DNA from: Zavarzinia compransoris
GTDB lineage: Bacteria > Pseudomonadota > Alphaproteobacteria > Zavarziniales > Zavarziniaceae
Assembly: GCF_003173055.1 (NCBI RefSeq)
Contig: NZ_QGLF01000001.1
Coordinates: 255,085-319,084 of the forward strand
Direction of reading: 5' to 3'
Length of the DNA: 64,000 bases
How positions within the stretch are numbered: position 1 is the stretch's first letter; each line of letters starts with the position of its first letter. The translations under genes and the position numbers were made by a program. The notes under the pieces were generated by a model that worked only from the letters and a program-made list of their open reading frames with translations, was not told the DNA's origin and did not search any database. Positions 53,168 through 62,761 of this stretch are shown in pieces.

Positions 53168-55618
53168 TCAGATCACGCGGATATTCTTGAACTGCCAGGG
53201 GTCCTCGGTATCGAGGTCTTCCTCGAACAATTGGGCGCGGTCGTCGAGCGGCGTCCAATCGGTGAAGACGCCGACCCGCGGGCCCCAATATTCGCCGGCG
53301 ATGGCCAGGCAGCGGGCGAAGTCCATCTCTTCCGGCTCGATCACGCCCTTTCGCGGGTTCTCGATCGCCCAGACCAGGCCGGCCAGCACCGACGAGGTCA
53401 CCTGAAGCGTGGTCGCGCCGTTGTGGGGGGCGAGCGTCCTGGCGGTGTGGATATCGAGATGGGAGCCGAGCCAATAGGCGCCCTTGGCATGGCCGGCCAG
53501 CAGCACGCCCAATTCGTCGTAGCCCGAGACGATCTCGTCCCGCATCAGGCGCTTCCTGTCCTGCATCTTCCAGTTCTTGCCGGCCAGCTCATGGACCGAC
53601 ATCACCGCGTCGTCGGACGGGTGATAGGCGTAATGGCTGGTCGGGCGGTAGACGGTCTCGCCGTTCTCGCTGACGCTCAGGTAGTCGGCCAGCGAGATCG
53701 CCTCGGAATGGGTGATCAGGAAGCCGTGGAAGGGACCTTCCATCGGCGTCCAGGTGCGGATGCGGACCGAGGCGCCGGGGCGCTTGAGATAGATCGCGGC
53801 GCCGGCGCCGTAATCGTGGCGGGCGCCGTCGGCCGGGAAATGCCGCTCGTGGGTGCCCCAGCCGAGTTCGGCCGGCTGGCAGCCCTCGCCGACGAAGCCG
53901 TCGATCGACCAGGTGTTGACGAATTCGCCGATGGCCCGGGGAATATTGGCCTTCTGGCTGTCGCGCTCGGCGATATGGATGACCTTGATGCCGAGGTCGC
54001 GGGCGAGCGCGGCCCAGCCCTCGCGGCTGGTCGGGACCGCGGCCGGGTGGTTGCTGGCGGCGGCGATGTCCAGCAGGCCCTGTTTCACCAGGTGGCTGAC
54101 GTGGCCCGGGTTGGCGCCATGGGTCAGGACCGCGGTCGGCCCGCCCGGATATTTCGCCTTCAGGGCCAGCGCCTGTTCGCGAAGGCCGTAGTTCGAGCGG
54201 GCGGAGGCGCTGAGCGAGGTATCGGTATAGCCGCCGGCCCAGGGCTCGATGCAGGTGTCGAGATAGAGCGCGTCGCGCCCGTGCGCGAATTCGACCAGCG
54301 CCAGCGACGAGACGTCGACCGACAGATTCAGGATGAAGTCGCCCCGGCCGATCAGCGGCGTCAGCAGGCTGGCGTAATTATCGCGCGTGAGCGGTTCCTT
54401 GATGAAGGTCACGCCGTATTCGGCAGCGACGGCGGCGCCTTGTTCCTCGGCGGTCACGATGGTGATCCGGTCCGCCGGCATGTCGATATGCCGGAGGATG
54501 AGAGGCAAGACACCCTGTCCGATCGAGCCGAAGCCGATAATCACGAGCCGTCCGGCAAAAGCCGTATGCTGGGTCTGGCGGTCCATGGTCATCGTTCTCC
54601 TGAATACGGAGCGTAAGGCGCGCAGGCCACGCTCCCGAATGGCACCCATCGATAGGTTCGGTTGTGGGGAAGGGGGGGATGCGGGTTCTATACTGAAAAG
54701 CGCCACATTGAAATGGGCACCGATCAACAAAAGTGTCGCACTGGCATAAAAAAATACCAGGACGACCACAATGGAGCCCAGGCTACCGTATGTTACATTA
54801 TAGTTACCGACATTGCGCAGAAAGAGCGAGAACAGGCTGGCACAGGCGATCCAGCCCAGCGTGGTCAGGGCCGAACCGGCCAGGACCAGGCGGATCTTCA
54901 GTCGCCGGGCCGGCAGCGCCCAATGCATGAAGACCAGCGAGGCGAAGACCATCAAGGTGCCGGTGCCGTAGCGGGCGAAATCCCACAAAGGCCGGCTCCA
55001 CGAGCGCGGGGCATAGGGCTTCACCAGCCAGTCCCAGACCTGCGGCCCCAGGATGACGGCGAAGGAAATGCCGATCATGACCACGGCGCCCAGCAGCACG
55101 AGACTGAGATGGATCGCCTGCTGCACCAGGAAGTGCCGGTGCTCGACGGCGCCGTAAGCCCGGTTCAGGGCGACGCGCAGGGCGGCGATGCCGTTGCCGG
55201 CGGTGAACAGGGTGACGACGACGCCGATGGTCAGCAGGTCGCTCTTCTGTCCCGACAGCAGCACCTGGCGGACGGCGGGGGCCAGCGTCTTCGCCACGTC
55301 TTCCGGCAGGAAGGTGAACAGGGCCTGCACCGCCTGCTGCGCGCTGTTGGCGGTGCCGAGCGAGCCGGCCAGCGCCGCCAGCGCGATCAGGAAGGGAAAC
55401 AGCGAAAGCAGGCCGGTGAAGGACAGATAGGCGGCGAGATTGGTCGCATCCTCGCGGCTGGCCCGCAGCAAGGCACGGAAAAGCGCCTTGAAAATCCGCC
55501 CGACCATGAAGACCGGGGCCAGGACCAAGCGCATCAGCGGCCCGAGGCGGGCGGAAGAGGAAGGCGGAACGGGCGTCGCCCCGGCGGGCGCCCCGGCCTC
55601 GATCTCGACGTCAGCCAT
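53168..55618 (-). CDS. hss: YihY/BrkB membrane domain joined in frame to homospermidine synthase
   Basis: One 816-codon frame with two parts. Residues ~25-325 are a YihY/BrkB-family membrane domain (LAAYLSFTGLLSLFPFLIALAAL, YNVTYGSLGSIVVVLVFFYASATLLLIGAHFN). From M343 or M345 on is a complete homospermidine synthase (VIIGFGSIGQGVLPL, an NAD-binding motif; ~474 aa), which makes homospermidine from putrescine and spermidine. The hss start has its own AGGAGA four to ten bases upstream. A C7 tract at 54672-54678 precedes it by about 80 bp; losing one C would end yihY at a TGA overlapping the hss ATG. So this is either a true fusion or two coupled genes joined by a frameshift. Confidence 0.85.
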   Translation of the reverse strand: MADVEIEAGAPAGATPVPPSSSARLGPLMRLVLAPVFMVGRIFKALFRALLRASREDATNLAAYLSFTGLLSLFPFLIALAALAGSLGTANSAQQAVQALFTFLPEDVAKTLAPAVRQVLLSGQKSDLLTIGVVVTLFTAGNGIAALRVALNRAYGAVEHRHFLVQQAIHLSLVLLGAVVMIGISFAVILGPQVWDWLVKPYAPRSWSRPLWDFARYGTGTLMVFASLVFMHWALPARRLKIRLVLAGSALTTLGWIACASLFSLFLRNVGNYNVTYGSLGSIVVVLVFFYASATLLLIGAHFNVALFSIEPASPPSPQPNLSMGAIRERGLRALRSVFRRTMTMDRQTQHTAFAGRLVIIGFGSIGQGVLPLILRHIDMPADRITIVTAEEQGAAVAAEYGVTFIKEPLTRDNYASLLTPLIGRGDFILNLSVDVSSLALVEFAHGRDALYLDTCIEPWAGGYTDTSLSASARSNYGLREQALALKAKYPGGPTAVLTHGANPGHVSHLVKQGLLDIAAASNHPAAVPTSREGWAALARDLGIKVIHIAERDSQKANIPRAIGEFVNTWSIDGFVGEGCQPAELGWGTHERHFPADGARHDYGAGAAIYLKRPGASVRIRTWTPMEGPFHGFLITHSEAISLADYLSVSENGETVYRPTSHYAYHPSDDAVMSVHELAGKNWKMQDRKRLMRDEIVSGYDELGVLLAGHAKGAYWLGSHLDIHTARTLAPHNGATTLQVTSSVLAGLVWAIENPRKGVIEPEEMDFARCLAIAGEYWGPRVGVFTDWTPLDDRAQLFEEDLDTEDPWQFKNIRVI

Positions 55619-55703
55619 GATACGCTAAGGAATGCAGGGCGTGGTTACCTTTGGTCAAGACATCGTTCAGTATGATGGGGCTGCAACAAGGGGTTGGCGA
55701 CCC

Positions 55704-56039
55704 ATGACCGACCTGGGCGAGCGTAAAAGAGTCTATGAGGTGCATGTCCTGCGCGCCGGGCGCTGGACCGTGGTCGACGTCCTCGAGACGCGCGAGGATG
55801 CGCTTGCCCAGGGCGAGCGCCTGCGCGGCTCGCACGAGGGGGTCCGGGTCAATATCGAGCGTTTCGATCCCGACCGCGGCACCTTTACCGCGACCACGAT
55901 CTGGGAATGGCAGGCGCCCCGGCGCGGCGGCCCGCGCTATCAGCCGGCCCCGGTCCGGCCCGAGCCCTTCCTGCCCCGGAGCGGCCAGGCCCGGCCGACC
56001 GCGCCGAAACCCTGGTGGCGGCGCTGGCTGGGGCTCTGA
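55704..56039 (+). CDS. Conserved-looking small protein of unknown function
   Basis: 111 aa. Two-thirds is a compact alpha/beta region (KRVYEVHVLRAGRWTVVDVLETREDALAQGERL), then a Pro/Arg-rich tail ending in WWRRWLGL. No signal peptide. Start ATG 55704 after AGGGG; a 24-codon upstream extension is possible but has no SD. Divergent from yihY-hss. Function unknown. Confidence 0.6.
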   Translation: MTDLGERKRVYEVHVLRAGRWTVVDVLETREDALAQGERLRGSHEGVRVNIERFDPDRGTFTATTIWEWQAPRRGGPRYQPAPVRPEPFLPRSGQARPTAPKPWWRRWLGL

Positions 56040-56112
56040 GTCTCCCCGGTTAGCACAGCCTTAACCGTTCGCTGCGCAGACTGTGCCGGACCTATTCACC
56101 AAGGATGCCCCC

Positions 56113-56598
56113 ATGGCCGAACCCGCGCTCAAGGACCGCGCCACCGCCGCCCAGAAAACCGCCGTCCAGGCGGAACGGCGCCAGTTCGTCACCATGACCG
56201 TGGCCGGCCAGGCGTTCGGCCTGCCCATCCTCGACGTCCATGACATCGTGGTGCCGGAAAAGATCACCCGGGTGCCGCTGGCCCAGCCCGAGGTCGCGGG
56301 GCTGATCAACCTGCGCGGCAAGATCGTCACCGCCATCGACATGCGCGAAGTCCTGCGCGTGCCGCCCGCCCCCGGCGGGCAGCGGCGGGTCGGCGTCACC
56401 GTCAGCCACCGGGGCGAGACCTATACGCTGCTGGTCGATGCGGTGGGCGAGGTGATCGAACTGGGCGCGGACCGTTTCGAAGCCAATCCCCCGACCCTGG
56501 ACGCCCGCTGGCGCCAGCTCGCCGACGGCGTCTTCCGCCTCGACCACGGCCTCCTGGTCGTGCTCCGGGTCGACCGCATCATGCAGATCGAACGGTGA
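56113..56598 (+). CDS. cheW: Chemotaxis coupling protein CheW (orphan)
   Basis: 161 aa single CheW domain coupling CheA to receptors: QFVTMTVAGQAFGLPILDVHDIV, VAGLINLRGKIVTAIDM and LLVDAVGEVIEL are the standard segments. Start ATG 56113; an ATG 10 codons earlier is in frame. No other chemotaxis gene is in the window, so its partners lie elsewhere. Confidence 0.9.
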   Translation: MAEPALKDRATAAQKTAVQAERRQFVTMTVAGQAFGLPILDVHDIVVPEKITRVPLAQPEVAGLINLRGKIVTAIDMREVLRVPPAPGGQRRVGVTVSHRGETYTLLVDAVGEVIELGADRFEANPPTLDARWRQLADGVFRLDHGLLVVLRVDRIMQIER

Positions 56599-56625
56599 AC
56601 ACCGGATTCGAAGGAGGCCGCTGTC

Positions 56626-56868
56626 ATGCCGGTCGTACTTCGGATCGCCAACTATCGCTTCTTCTTCTACTCGAACGAGGGCGATCCTCGTGAAGCACCG
56701 CATATCCACGTGATGCAGGGACGGGATGAAGCGAAATTCTGGCTACAGCCCGCCGTATCCCTGGCCTACAATGATGGCTTCCCCGCCCGGACGCTGAACC
56801 ATTTGCAGAGATTGGTGGAGCAGCACCGAGATGACCTCGAAAGGGCTTGGCATGAGCATTTCGCCTAG
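56626..56868 (+). CDS. DUF4160 protein, putative toxin-antitoxin component
   Basis: 80 aa. The family pattern is IANYRFFFYSNEGDPREAPHIHV with a His-rich EAPHIHV motif. GAAGGAGG precedes the ATG. Pairs with DUF2442, overlapping by 17 bp; such pairs are predicted type II toxin-antitoxin or partner modules. Lower GC and less biased codons than neighbours hint at acquisition. Confidence 0.8.
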   Translation: MPVVLRIANYRFFFYSNEGDPREAPHIHVMQGRDEAKFWLQPAVSLAYNDGFPARTLNHLQRLVEQHRDDLERAWHEHFA

Positions 56869-57100
56869 AGCGCTGCGCTTCGACGAGGATTGCCTTTGGG
56901 TGGAACTCGAGGATGGCCGCACCATCGGGGTTCCCCTGGCGTGGTTTCCCCGGCTGCTGCATGCCAGCGCTGCGGAGCGGGAGGCCTGCACGCTCAGCCG
57001 CCGTGGCATTCACTGGGAGGCGCTGGACGAGGATATATCCGTTGCGGGCCTTCTGGCCGGGCGCGGCGATCAGACCGATCGCCGGATCCAAGCGGCCTGA
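56852..57100 (+). CDS. DUF2442 protein, partner of DUF4160
   Basis: 82 aa. DUF2442 pattern: RALRFDEDCLWVELEDGRTIGVPLAWFPRL. Start ATG 56852 within the end of the DUF4160 gene; an ATG seven codons earlier is also in frame. Together the two may form an antitoxin-like/toxin-like pair; no experimental activity is known to me. Confidence 0.8.
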   Translation: MSISPRALRFDEDCLWVELEDGRTIGVPLAWFPRLLHASAAEREACTLSRRGIHWEALDEDISVAGLLAGRGDQTDRRIQAA

Positions 57101-57111
57101 CACCCTGATCC

Positions 57112-59181
57112 CTATCGCCCCTCGCGCCACCAGGCGGTCATGAGCAGGCCGAGGAGGAGGATGAGGGCCAGTGCCGCGGGCAGCAGCGGGACCTGGGATA
57201 CAGCCGTCACCTCATAGGCGCCGTTCTGGCGCAGGCCCAGCCAGCCGGCCCCGGCCATGGTCCGGTCCGGGCGCACGCGGCGGATCTCGGGCAGGCCGCT
57301 TTCGGCGAGGAAGCGGGCGCTGCCCGACGTCGCCTCGGCGGCGGGGGCGAGCAGGTCCAGGGTGGCGCGGACATCGGCCATTTCCCGCCCGCCGGTATCG
57401 CCGACCGCGACACTGACCACCCGCGTGCCGTCGGAAACATGCCACAGCCCCTGTTCGTCCGCCGGCACGGTGCCGATGGCGACGCCGTCCGGGTGATCCT
57501 GCAGGGTGACCGTGCGGGTCTTGCCCGAGGGTGATTCGACCTCGACCGGGGGCGCGCCCGGAGTCAGGCTGCGGCGCTCGATCTCGATCGTGCCGTCGCG
57601 GGCCGTGGCGCGCAGCACCTCTTCCTCGAGATCCGGTTCCTGCATCGACCAATGGGCGATCCGGCGCAGCAATTCGGCCTGGGGCCCGCCGCCCTCGAAA
57701 CCGCGCTGCCACAGCCAGGCTTCGTCCGAGGCGAGCAGGGCGACCCGGCCCTTGCCCTCGCGCTGGAGGACCAGCAGGGGCAGGCCCTCGGCCCCGGTCA
57801 TGGCGATGACGGCGCCGGGCCGCGCCTCCAGGTTCGACATGCGCAGCCAGCGGCCCCAGGTCGCTTCCTCCCCCGGCTTGCCGGCATGGGGCAGCAGGGC
57901 GGTGACCGGGTGGCGGCGGCCCGCCTCGGTCAGGGCCGGGCGGAAGGGGGCGACGATATCCGGCCCCCGGGGGTGGGCCGGCAGGATATTGGCCAGCGCG
58001 CTTTCATAAAGGCTGAGGGGCGCATCCGCATCCGGGCTGGCCGCGATCATCAGGGCGCCGCCGTTCTGCACATAGTCGACGACATTGGACAGATAGTTGG
58101 AGGGCAGGATGCCGCGCTGGCGATAGCGGTCGAAAATGACGAGGTCGAACTCGGACAGTTTCTCCTCGAACAATTCCCGGGTCGGGAAGGCGATCAGGGA
58201 CAATTCGACCACGGGGGTCGAGTCCTGCTTCTGCGGCGGGCGCAGGATGGTGAAATGGACGAGATCGACGGAAGGGTCGGACTTCAGGATGTTGCGCCAC
58301 GCCCGCTCGCCCATATGGGGCTCGCCCGAGACGAGAAGGACGCGCAGCCGGTCGCGGATGCCGTTCACGGTGACGATGGCGCGATTGTTCGCCGGGGTCA
58401 GTTCCGCCGGCCCCTCGTTCACCTTGAGGTCGAAGAGATTGGCGCCGCGCTTTTCCGGGGTCACCAGGATGGTGGTCGGCTCGCCCACCGGCACCTGCCG
58501 GGTGACGGGGACGGCATCGTCGGCGGCGATGGTCACGGTCGCGGGGACGCCGGCGATGCGCTCGCCCGGCTCGCCCTCGTCGATGCGGATGCGGATCGGC
58601 ACCGGCTTGCCGATCACCGCATAGGACGGCGCTTCGAGCACGGTCAGGCGGCGGTCGCGCTCGCCCGGGCGGCCGGTCGCCAGCAGATGCAGGGGGGCGG
58701 CGGGCAGGCCGGGACCGGCGGCCAGCGCCGCATCGGCGGCGCGCCCGTCCGAAATCGCCACGACGCCGGCCAGGCGGTCCTGCGGGATCTCGGCCAGGGC
58801 CTGCTGGATCGCCGCCACCAGGGGCGTGCCGTTGGCGTCCGAGGCGATGGTGATCTCCCGGACTTCCAGCCCCGGCTGGCGGGCGAGGCGGTCCTTCAGC
58901 CCGGCCAGGGCGGTATCGGTTTCCGCCGGCCGGCCGGCAATGCCCTGGCTGGCCGAACGGTCGACGGCGATCAGGGCGATGTCGCTCAGGGGCCGGCGGC
59001 TTTCCTCGCTCGCGATCGGGTTGACCAGGACCGCGAGCACCGCGAGGACGAGGCCGAGGCGGAGCAGCCCGCCCCGGCTGCGCCGGGCCAGGGCCAGGGC
59101 CACCAGGGGCAGCAGCAGGGCGGCGAGGCCGGCGATCAGCCAGCCGTCCACCAGGGGGGCGAAGTCGAAGCCGATGGTCAT
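57112..59181 (-). CDS. VWA-like membrane protein, last gene of the MoxR operon
   Basis: 689 aa. Two N-terminal helices (~residues 12-62), then a von Willebrand-like domain with a degenerate MIDAS (VDRSASQG), a glutamine-amidotransferase-like central region (VLLVSGEP..., ~residues 300-480) and a C-terminal helix. Overlaps the upstream DUF4159 gene by ATGA. Sets of such proteins accompany MoxR ATPases as putative chaperones or envelope complexes; role not established. Confidence 0.8.
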   Translation of the reverse strand: MTIGFDFAPLVDGWLIAGLAALLLPLVALALARRSRGGLLRLGLVLAVLAVLVNPIASEESRRPLSDIALIAVDRSASQGIAGRPAETDTALAGLKDRLARQPGLEVREITIASDANGTPLVAAIQQALAEIPQDRLAGVVAISDGRAADAALAAGPGLPAAPLHLLATGRPGERDRRLTVLEAPSYAVIGKPVPIRIRIDEGEPGERIAGVPATVTIAADDAVPVTRQVPVGEPTTILVTPEKRGANLFDLKVNEGPAELTPANNRAIVTVNGIRDRLRVLLVSGEPHMGERAWRNILKSDPSVDLVHFTILRPPQKQDSTPVVELSLIAFPTRELFEEKLSEFDLVIFDRYRQRGILPSNYLSNVVDYVQNGGALMIAASPDADAPLSLYESALANILPAHPRGPDIVAPFRPALTEAGRRHPVTALLPHAGKPGEEATWGRWLRMSNLEARPGAVIAMTGAEGLPLLVLQREGKGRVALLASDEAWLWQRGFEGGGPQAELLRRIAHWSMQEPDLEEEVLRATARDGTIEIERRSLTPGAPPVEVESPSGKTRTVTLQDHPDGVAIGTVPADEQGLWHVSDGTRVVSVAVGDTGGREMADVRATLDLLAPAAEATSGSARFLAESGLPEIRRVRPDRTMAGAGWLGLRQNGAYEVTAVSQVPLLPAALALILLLGLLMTAWWREGR

Positions 59182-61877
59182 TGCCCCAGCCTTTCCAGCA
59201 GCGCCGGCACATGGACCTGATCCGCCTTGTAATTCCCGGTCAGGGCATAGAGCACCAGGTTGATGCCGAAGCGCAGCGCCATTTCGCGCTGGCGCGGGCT
59301 GTCCGGCTCCAGTGCGGCCAGGGGCCGGCCCTGGGCATCCAGCGCCCAGGCCGCAGCCCAATCGTTGCTGCCGACGACATAGCCCGAGACGCCGTCGTTC
59401 TCGGGCGAGGCATTGGCCTCGACCCAGAGCGTGCCGCCCTCATAGCGGCCGGGAAAACTTTGTAGCAGGTAGAAGGATTTGGTCAGCACATGGTCCGCCG
59501 GCACCGGCACCAGGGCTGGCACGTCCAGGCGCGCCAGCGTCCGGCGCAGCAGCAATTCGCCCGCCGATGCGCCGAGACCGGGGATGTCCCCGGCGCCCTG
59601 GGTGATGTCCCTGGTATCGAACAGGACGACGCCGCCCGATTTCAGGTAGTGATCGACCCGTTCCATCGCCACCGGGCCCGGATCGTAACCCTCGGCCATG
59701 GGCCAATAGATCAGGGGATAGAAGGCGAGGTCGTCGGCTTCGAGGTTGATCGCCACCGGTTCCCCCGGCTCGACCGAGGTGCGCTGCGCCAGCGCGGCGG
59801 AAAGGCTGCGCAGGCCCGCCTCGCTGAGGTCGTCGACGGTCCCGTCGCCGGTGATGACGAAGCCGAGCCGGATGGTGCCGGCCGCATCCGCCGCCTCGAT
59901 CGCCCGCGCCGGCTGGGGCATCTGCATGCCGACAGCGAGGGCGAGGGCGCCGAGCGCGGTCGGCACCAGCCGCCCCGACAGGCGCAGGGCGATCAGAAGA
60001 TCGGCGGCGATCAGCAGCAGGGCGGCGACCAGCAGCCAGGGGCCGAACGGCCGGGCCGGCGCGGTTTCCGGCAGGGCGACGGTCACGCCGGCCATCGCCG
60101 GCAGGGGCGCCAGGGCTTCGAGTTCGACCTGAAGGTTCAGGGCGCGCCGCGCCACCGCATCGCCGTAATAGCCGGGCGGCGTGCGCGGGCCGGGCACGGT
60201 CGCGGCGAAGGCATCGGCGGCGATGGCGCCAGCCCCGGGCATGGGCCCGCCCAGGCGGCCGAAACCGTCGAGACTGGCGAAGGGCGGCAGGCTGCGCTCG
60301 CTTTCGGCAAGCGTCGCCTCGCCGTCCGCAAGCCCGGTGATCCGGCGCAGCAGGTCGACGAACAGGCCCGAGAGGGCAAGGTCCGACCAGTCGCTGTTGG
60401 CCGAAGTATGGATCAGCACGATCAGCCCGCTGCCGCGCCGCGCGCCGGTGATCAGCGGCGTGCCGTCGGCCAGCCGGGCCCAGGTCTTGCGGTCGAGATC
60501 GAGGGACGGTTCCGCCAGCACCTGGCGGCGGACGCGGACGTCCGGGCCCGGCACCAGGCCGGCGAAGGGGCTGTCGGGCGGGAAGGGGGCGATCGGCGCC
60601 GGCTCGGTCCAGGACAGGGAGCCGCCCAGCGCCCGGTCGCCCTGGCGGATGCGGACGGGCAGGAGATCGTCGGCCGAGGCGGCGAAACGCGGCCCGGCGA
60701 AGCGCAGCAGCACGCCGCCCTTCTCGATATAGGTTTCGAGGGCCGGGCGCGTTGCCGCCGGCACCTGCCCGACGTCGGTGAGGATGATCACCGAGGGCGG
60801 CGCCTTCAACAGGTCGGCCAGCGGCGCCCGGCGGATGTCGGCGAAGGGCGACAGGGCGCGCTCCAGGTAGAAGGCTTCCGAAACCAGGGGCTTCAGGGCT
60901 TCGTCCCCGCCCTCGAAGGCGATGCCGACCAGCCGGCGGCGCCAGCGCCCGTCCAGCAGATGGGTGGCGGCGGCCGAGGCTTCCTCGGCGATATCGACCC
61001 TGGTCACCTTGTTGCGGAGTTCGGCCGGCAGGTCGATCACGGCGCTGCGTCCCGGCTCCTCCGGCCCGAAGTCGACGCTTTCCCGGCCGAGGATCTGGCC
61101 GGCCTCGTTGCGGGCCAGAATGGTGGCGCGCCGCGGCCCGTCCGCCACGGCGCGGGCGAGATCGACGGTCAGGCCGTCGCCCTCGATCCGGGGCGCGCCC
61201 AGGGCGAGCGCGGCGGTTCCCGCCGGCAGGTCCAGGCGGATGACCGGGCCGAAAGCGGTCAGGCGGGCGGCGAAATCGGCGGCGGCACCGTCGTCGACGC
61301 CGTCGGCCAGCCACAGGGTCTCGCTGACGGCATCGGCCGGCAGGGCGTCCAGGGCGGCGATGGCGGCGCGGCGGTCGGCGGCCCAGGGCTTGGGTTGCAG
61401 GGCGGCGATCTCGCCCCGCACCTGGGCCCGGGTCAGCAGGGCGGGGGCGGCGGGTGCCGCCGCGCCGGCGGCCGTGGTCAGCAGGCGGATCGGGCGGTCG
61501 GCAGCTTCGGCGGCGGCGATGCGCGGGGCCAGCGCCTCCATCCGGTCGCGCCAATGGGCGGCGGCGGCCCAGCCGTCGTCGATCACGATCAGCAGGGGGC
61601 CGGCGGTGCCGCCGGCGGTGACCGGGTTCAGCACCGGCCCGGCCAGGCCGACGATGACGAGGCCGGCCAGCACGAGGCGCAGCAGGATCAGCCACCAGGG
61701 CGTGCGCTCCGGCGTCTCCTGGCGCTGGGCGATGTCGAGCAGCAGGCGCAGCGCCGGAAAGCGCGTCTCGCGCGGGGCGGGCGGCGTCAGGCGCACCAGC
61801 CACCAGATGGCGGGCAGGCTGGCCAGGGCCAGAAGCACCCAGGGCGCGGAAAAGCCGATGGCACCCAAACCGAACAA
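59178..61877 (-). CDS. BatA-like / DUF4159 membrane protein
   Basis: 899 aa. N-terminal BatA-type domain (APWVLLALASLPAIWWLVRLTPP) with two helices, a long periplasmic region, a further helix pair near residue 620, and a C-terminal DUF4159 domain (~690-899: IRLGFVITGDG, LAFYPLIYWPMAEGYDPG, VVLFDTRDITQG). TTG start (61875-61877) abuts the DUF58 stop, with GGAG seven bases upstream. Confidence 0.85.
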   Translation of the reverse strand: MFGLGAIGFSAPWVLLALASLPAIWWLVRLTPPAPRETRFPALRLLLDIAQRQETPERTPWWLILLRLVLAGLVIVGLAGPVLNPVTAGGTAGPLLIVIDDGWAAAAHWRDRMEALAPRIAAAEAADRPIRLLTTAAGAAAPAAPALLTRAQVRGEIAALQPKPWAADRRAAIAALDALPADAVSETLWLADGVDDGAAADFAARLTAFGPVIRLDLPAGTAALALGAPRIEGDGLTVDLARAVADGPRRATILARNEAGQILGRESVDFGPEEPGRSAVIDLPAELRNKVTRVDIAEEASAAATHLLDGRWRRRLVGIAFEGGDEALKPLVSEAFYLERALSPFADIRRAPLADLLKAPPSVIILTDVGQVPAATRPALETYIEKGGVLLRFAGPRFAASADDLLPVRIRQGDRALGGSLSWTEPAPIAPFPPDSPFAGLVPGPDVRVRRQVLAEPSLDLDRKTWARLADGTPLITGARRGSGLIVLIHTSANSDWSDLALSGLFVDLLRRITGLADGEATLAESERSLPPFASLDGFGRLGGPMPGAGAIAADAFAATVPGPRTPPGYYGDAVARRALNLQVELEALAPLPAMAGVTVALPETAPARPFGPWLLVAALLLIAADLLIALRLSGRLVPTALGALALAVGMQMPQPARAIEAADAAGTIRLGFVITGDGTVDDLSEAGLRSLSAALAQRTSVEPGEPVAINLEADDLAFYPLIYWPMAEGYDPGPVAMERVDHYLKSGGVVLFDTRDITQGAGDIPGLGASAGELLLRRTLARLDVPALVPVPADHVLTKSFYLLQSFPGRYEGGTLWVEANASPENDGVSGYVVGSNDWAAAWALDAQGRPLAALEPDSPRQREMALRFGINLVLYALTGNYKADQVHVPALLERLGQ

Positions 61878-62747
61878 CTACCGTCTCCCGAGATCCGCCA
61901 GGGCGAGGAACAGGGCAAGCAGGGCGCTGGCCGCCGGCCGGTCGGTGCGGTGATGGATCACCGTCCAGCCGGTGCGCCGGGCCAGGGTTTCGATCGCGTC
62001 GCGATGGGCGGCAATGCGGGCGCGATAGGCCTCCGCCAGGGTTTCCGCCCGGCCGACCAGCAGGCGGCCCTCGCCTTCGAGGCCGAGGAAGCGGTTCCGC
62101 CCCTCATAGGGGAAATCCGCCTCCGCCGGGTCTAGGACCTGGAGCAGGTGGCCGCTGACGCCGCGGGCGGCGAAACCCTCGACCAGGGCTTCGATCTCGG
62201 CTTCCGGGCGCAGCAGGTCGCCGATGATCACCGCCCGGCAGTCGCGTGGCAGGGCGGCGGCGGGCGGCAGGCTGGCCTCGGCCGGCGCCGGCAGGGCCAG
62301 GGTTTCCGCCAGGGTGACCAGCCAGGCGCGGCCGGTGTGGCCCGCCGTCTCCTGGCCGATCAGGCCGACCCGCTCGCCGCCCCGGACCAGCAGCGAGGCC
62401 AGCGCGAGGCCCAGCAGGGCGGCGCGGTCGCGCTTGGTTTCCAGCTTGCGGTCGCTGGCGAAAGCCATGGAGGCGGAGCGGTCGACCCAGAGGAAGACGG
62501 TCTGCGCCGCCTCCCATTCCCGTTCGCGGACGAAGACGCGGTCGCCGCGCGCCGACTGGCGCCAGTCGATGTCGCGGATCTCGTCCCCCGGGCGATAGGG
62601 GCGGAACTGCCAGAAACTGTCGCCCTGGCCGACCCGGCGGCGGCCGTGCACGCCCTGGTCGACGGTCGCCGCCACCCGCTCGGCCGCGACCAGCAGGGGC
62701 GGCAGGCCGGCGCCGAGGGCTTCGCCCCGAAGTGCGGAAACGGGCAC
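61878..62747 (-). CDS. DUF58 domain protein of the MoxR operon
   Basis: 289 aa. The DUF58 signature GQGDSFWQFRPYRPGDEIRDIDWRQSARGDRVFVRERE is followed by a VWA-like segment with MIDAS-type DRSASM. GTG start at 62745-62747 with AGGAG ten bases upstream; no ATG is available near the moxR stop. Members act with MoxR ATPases. The frame is open far upstream only as a moxR shadow. Confidence 0.85.
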   Translation of the reverse strand: MPVSALRGEALGAGLPPLLVAAERVAATVDQGVHGRRRVGQGDSFWQFRPYRPGDEIRDIDWRQSARGDRVFVREREWEAAQTVFLWVDRSASMAFASDRKLETKRDRAALLGLALASLLVRGGERVGLIGQETAGHTGRAWLVTLAETLALPAPAEASLPPAAALPRDCRAVIIGDLLRPEAEIEALVEGFAARGVSGHLLQVLDPAEADFPYEGRNRFLGLEGEGRLLVGRAETLAEAYRARIAAHRDAIETLARRTGWTVIHHRTDRPAASALLALFLALADLGRR

Positions 62748-62761
62748 CTTGTGCGGGCTCC

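Noticed and set aside
59490-62135. 881-codon plus-strand frame full of Gly/Gln/Arg
   Set aside because: Shadow of the DUF4159 and DUF58 genes.
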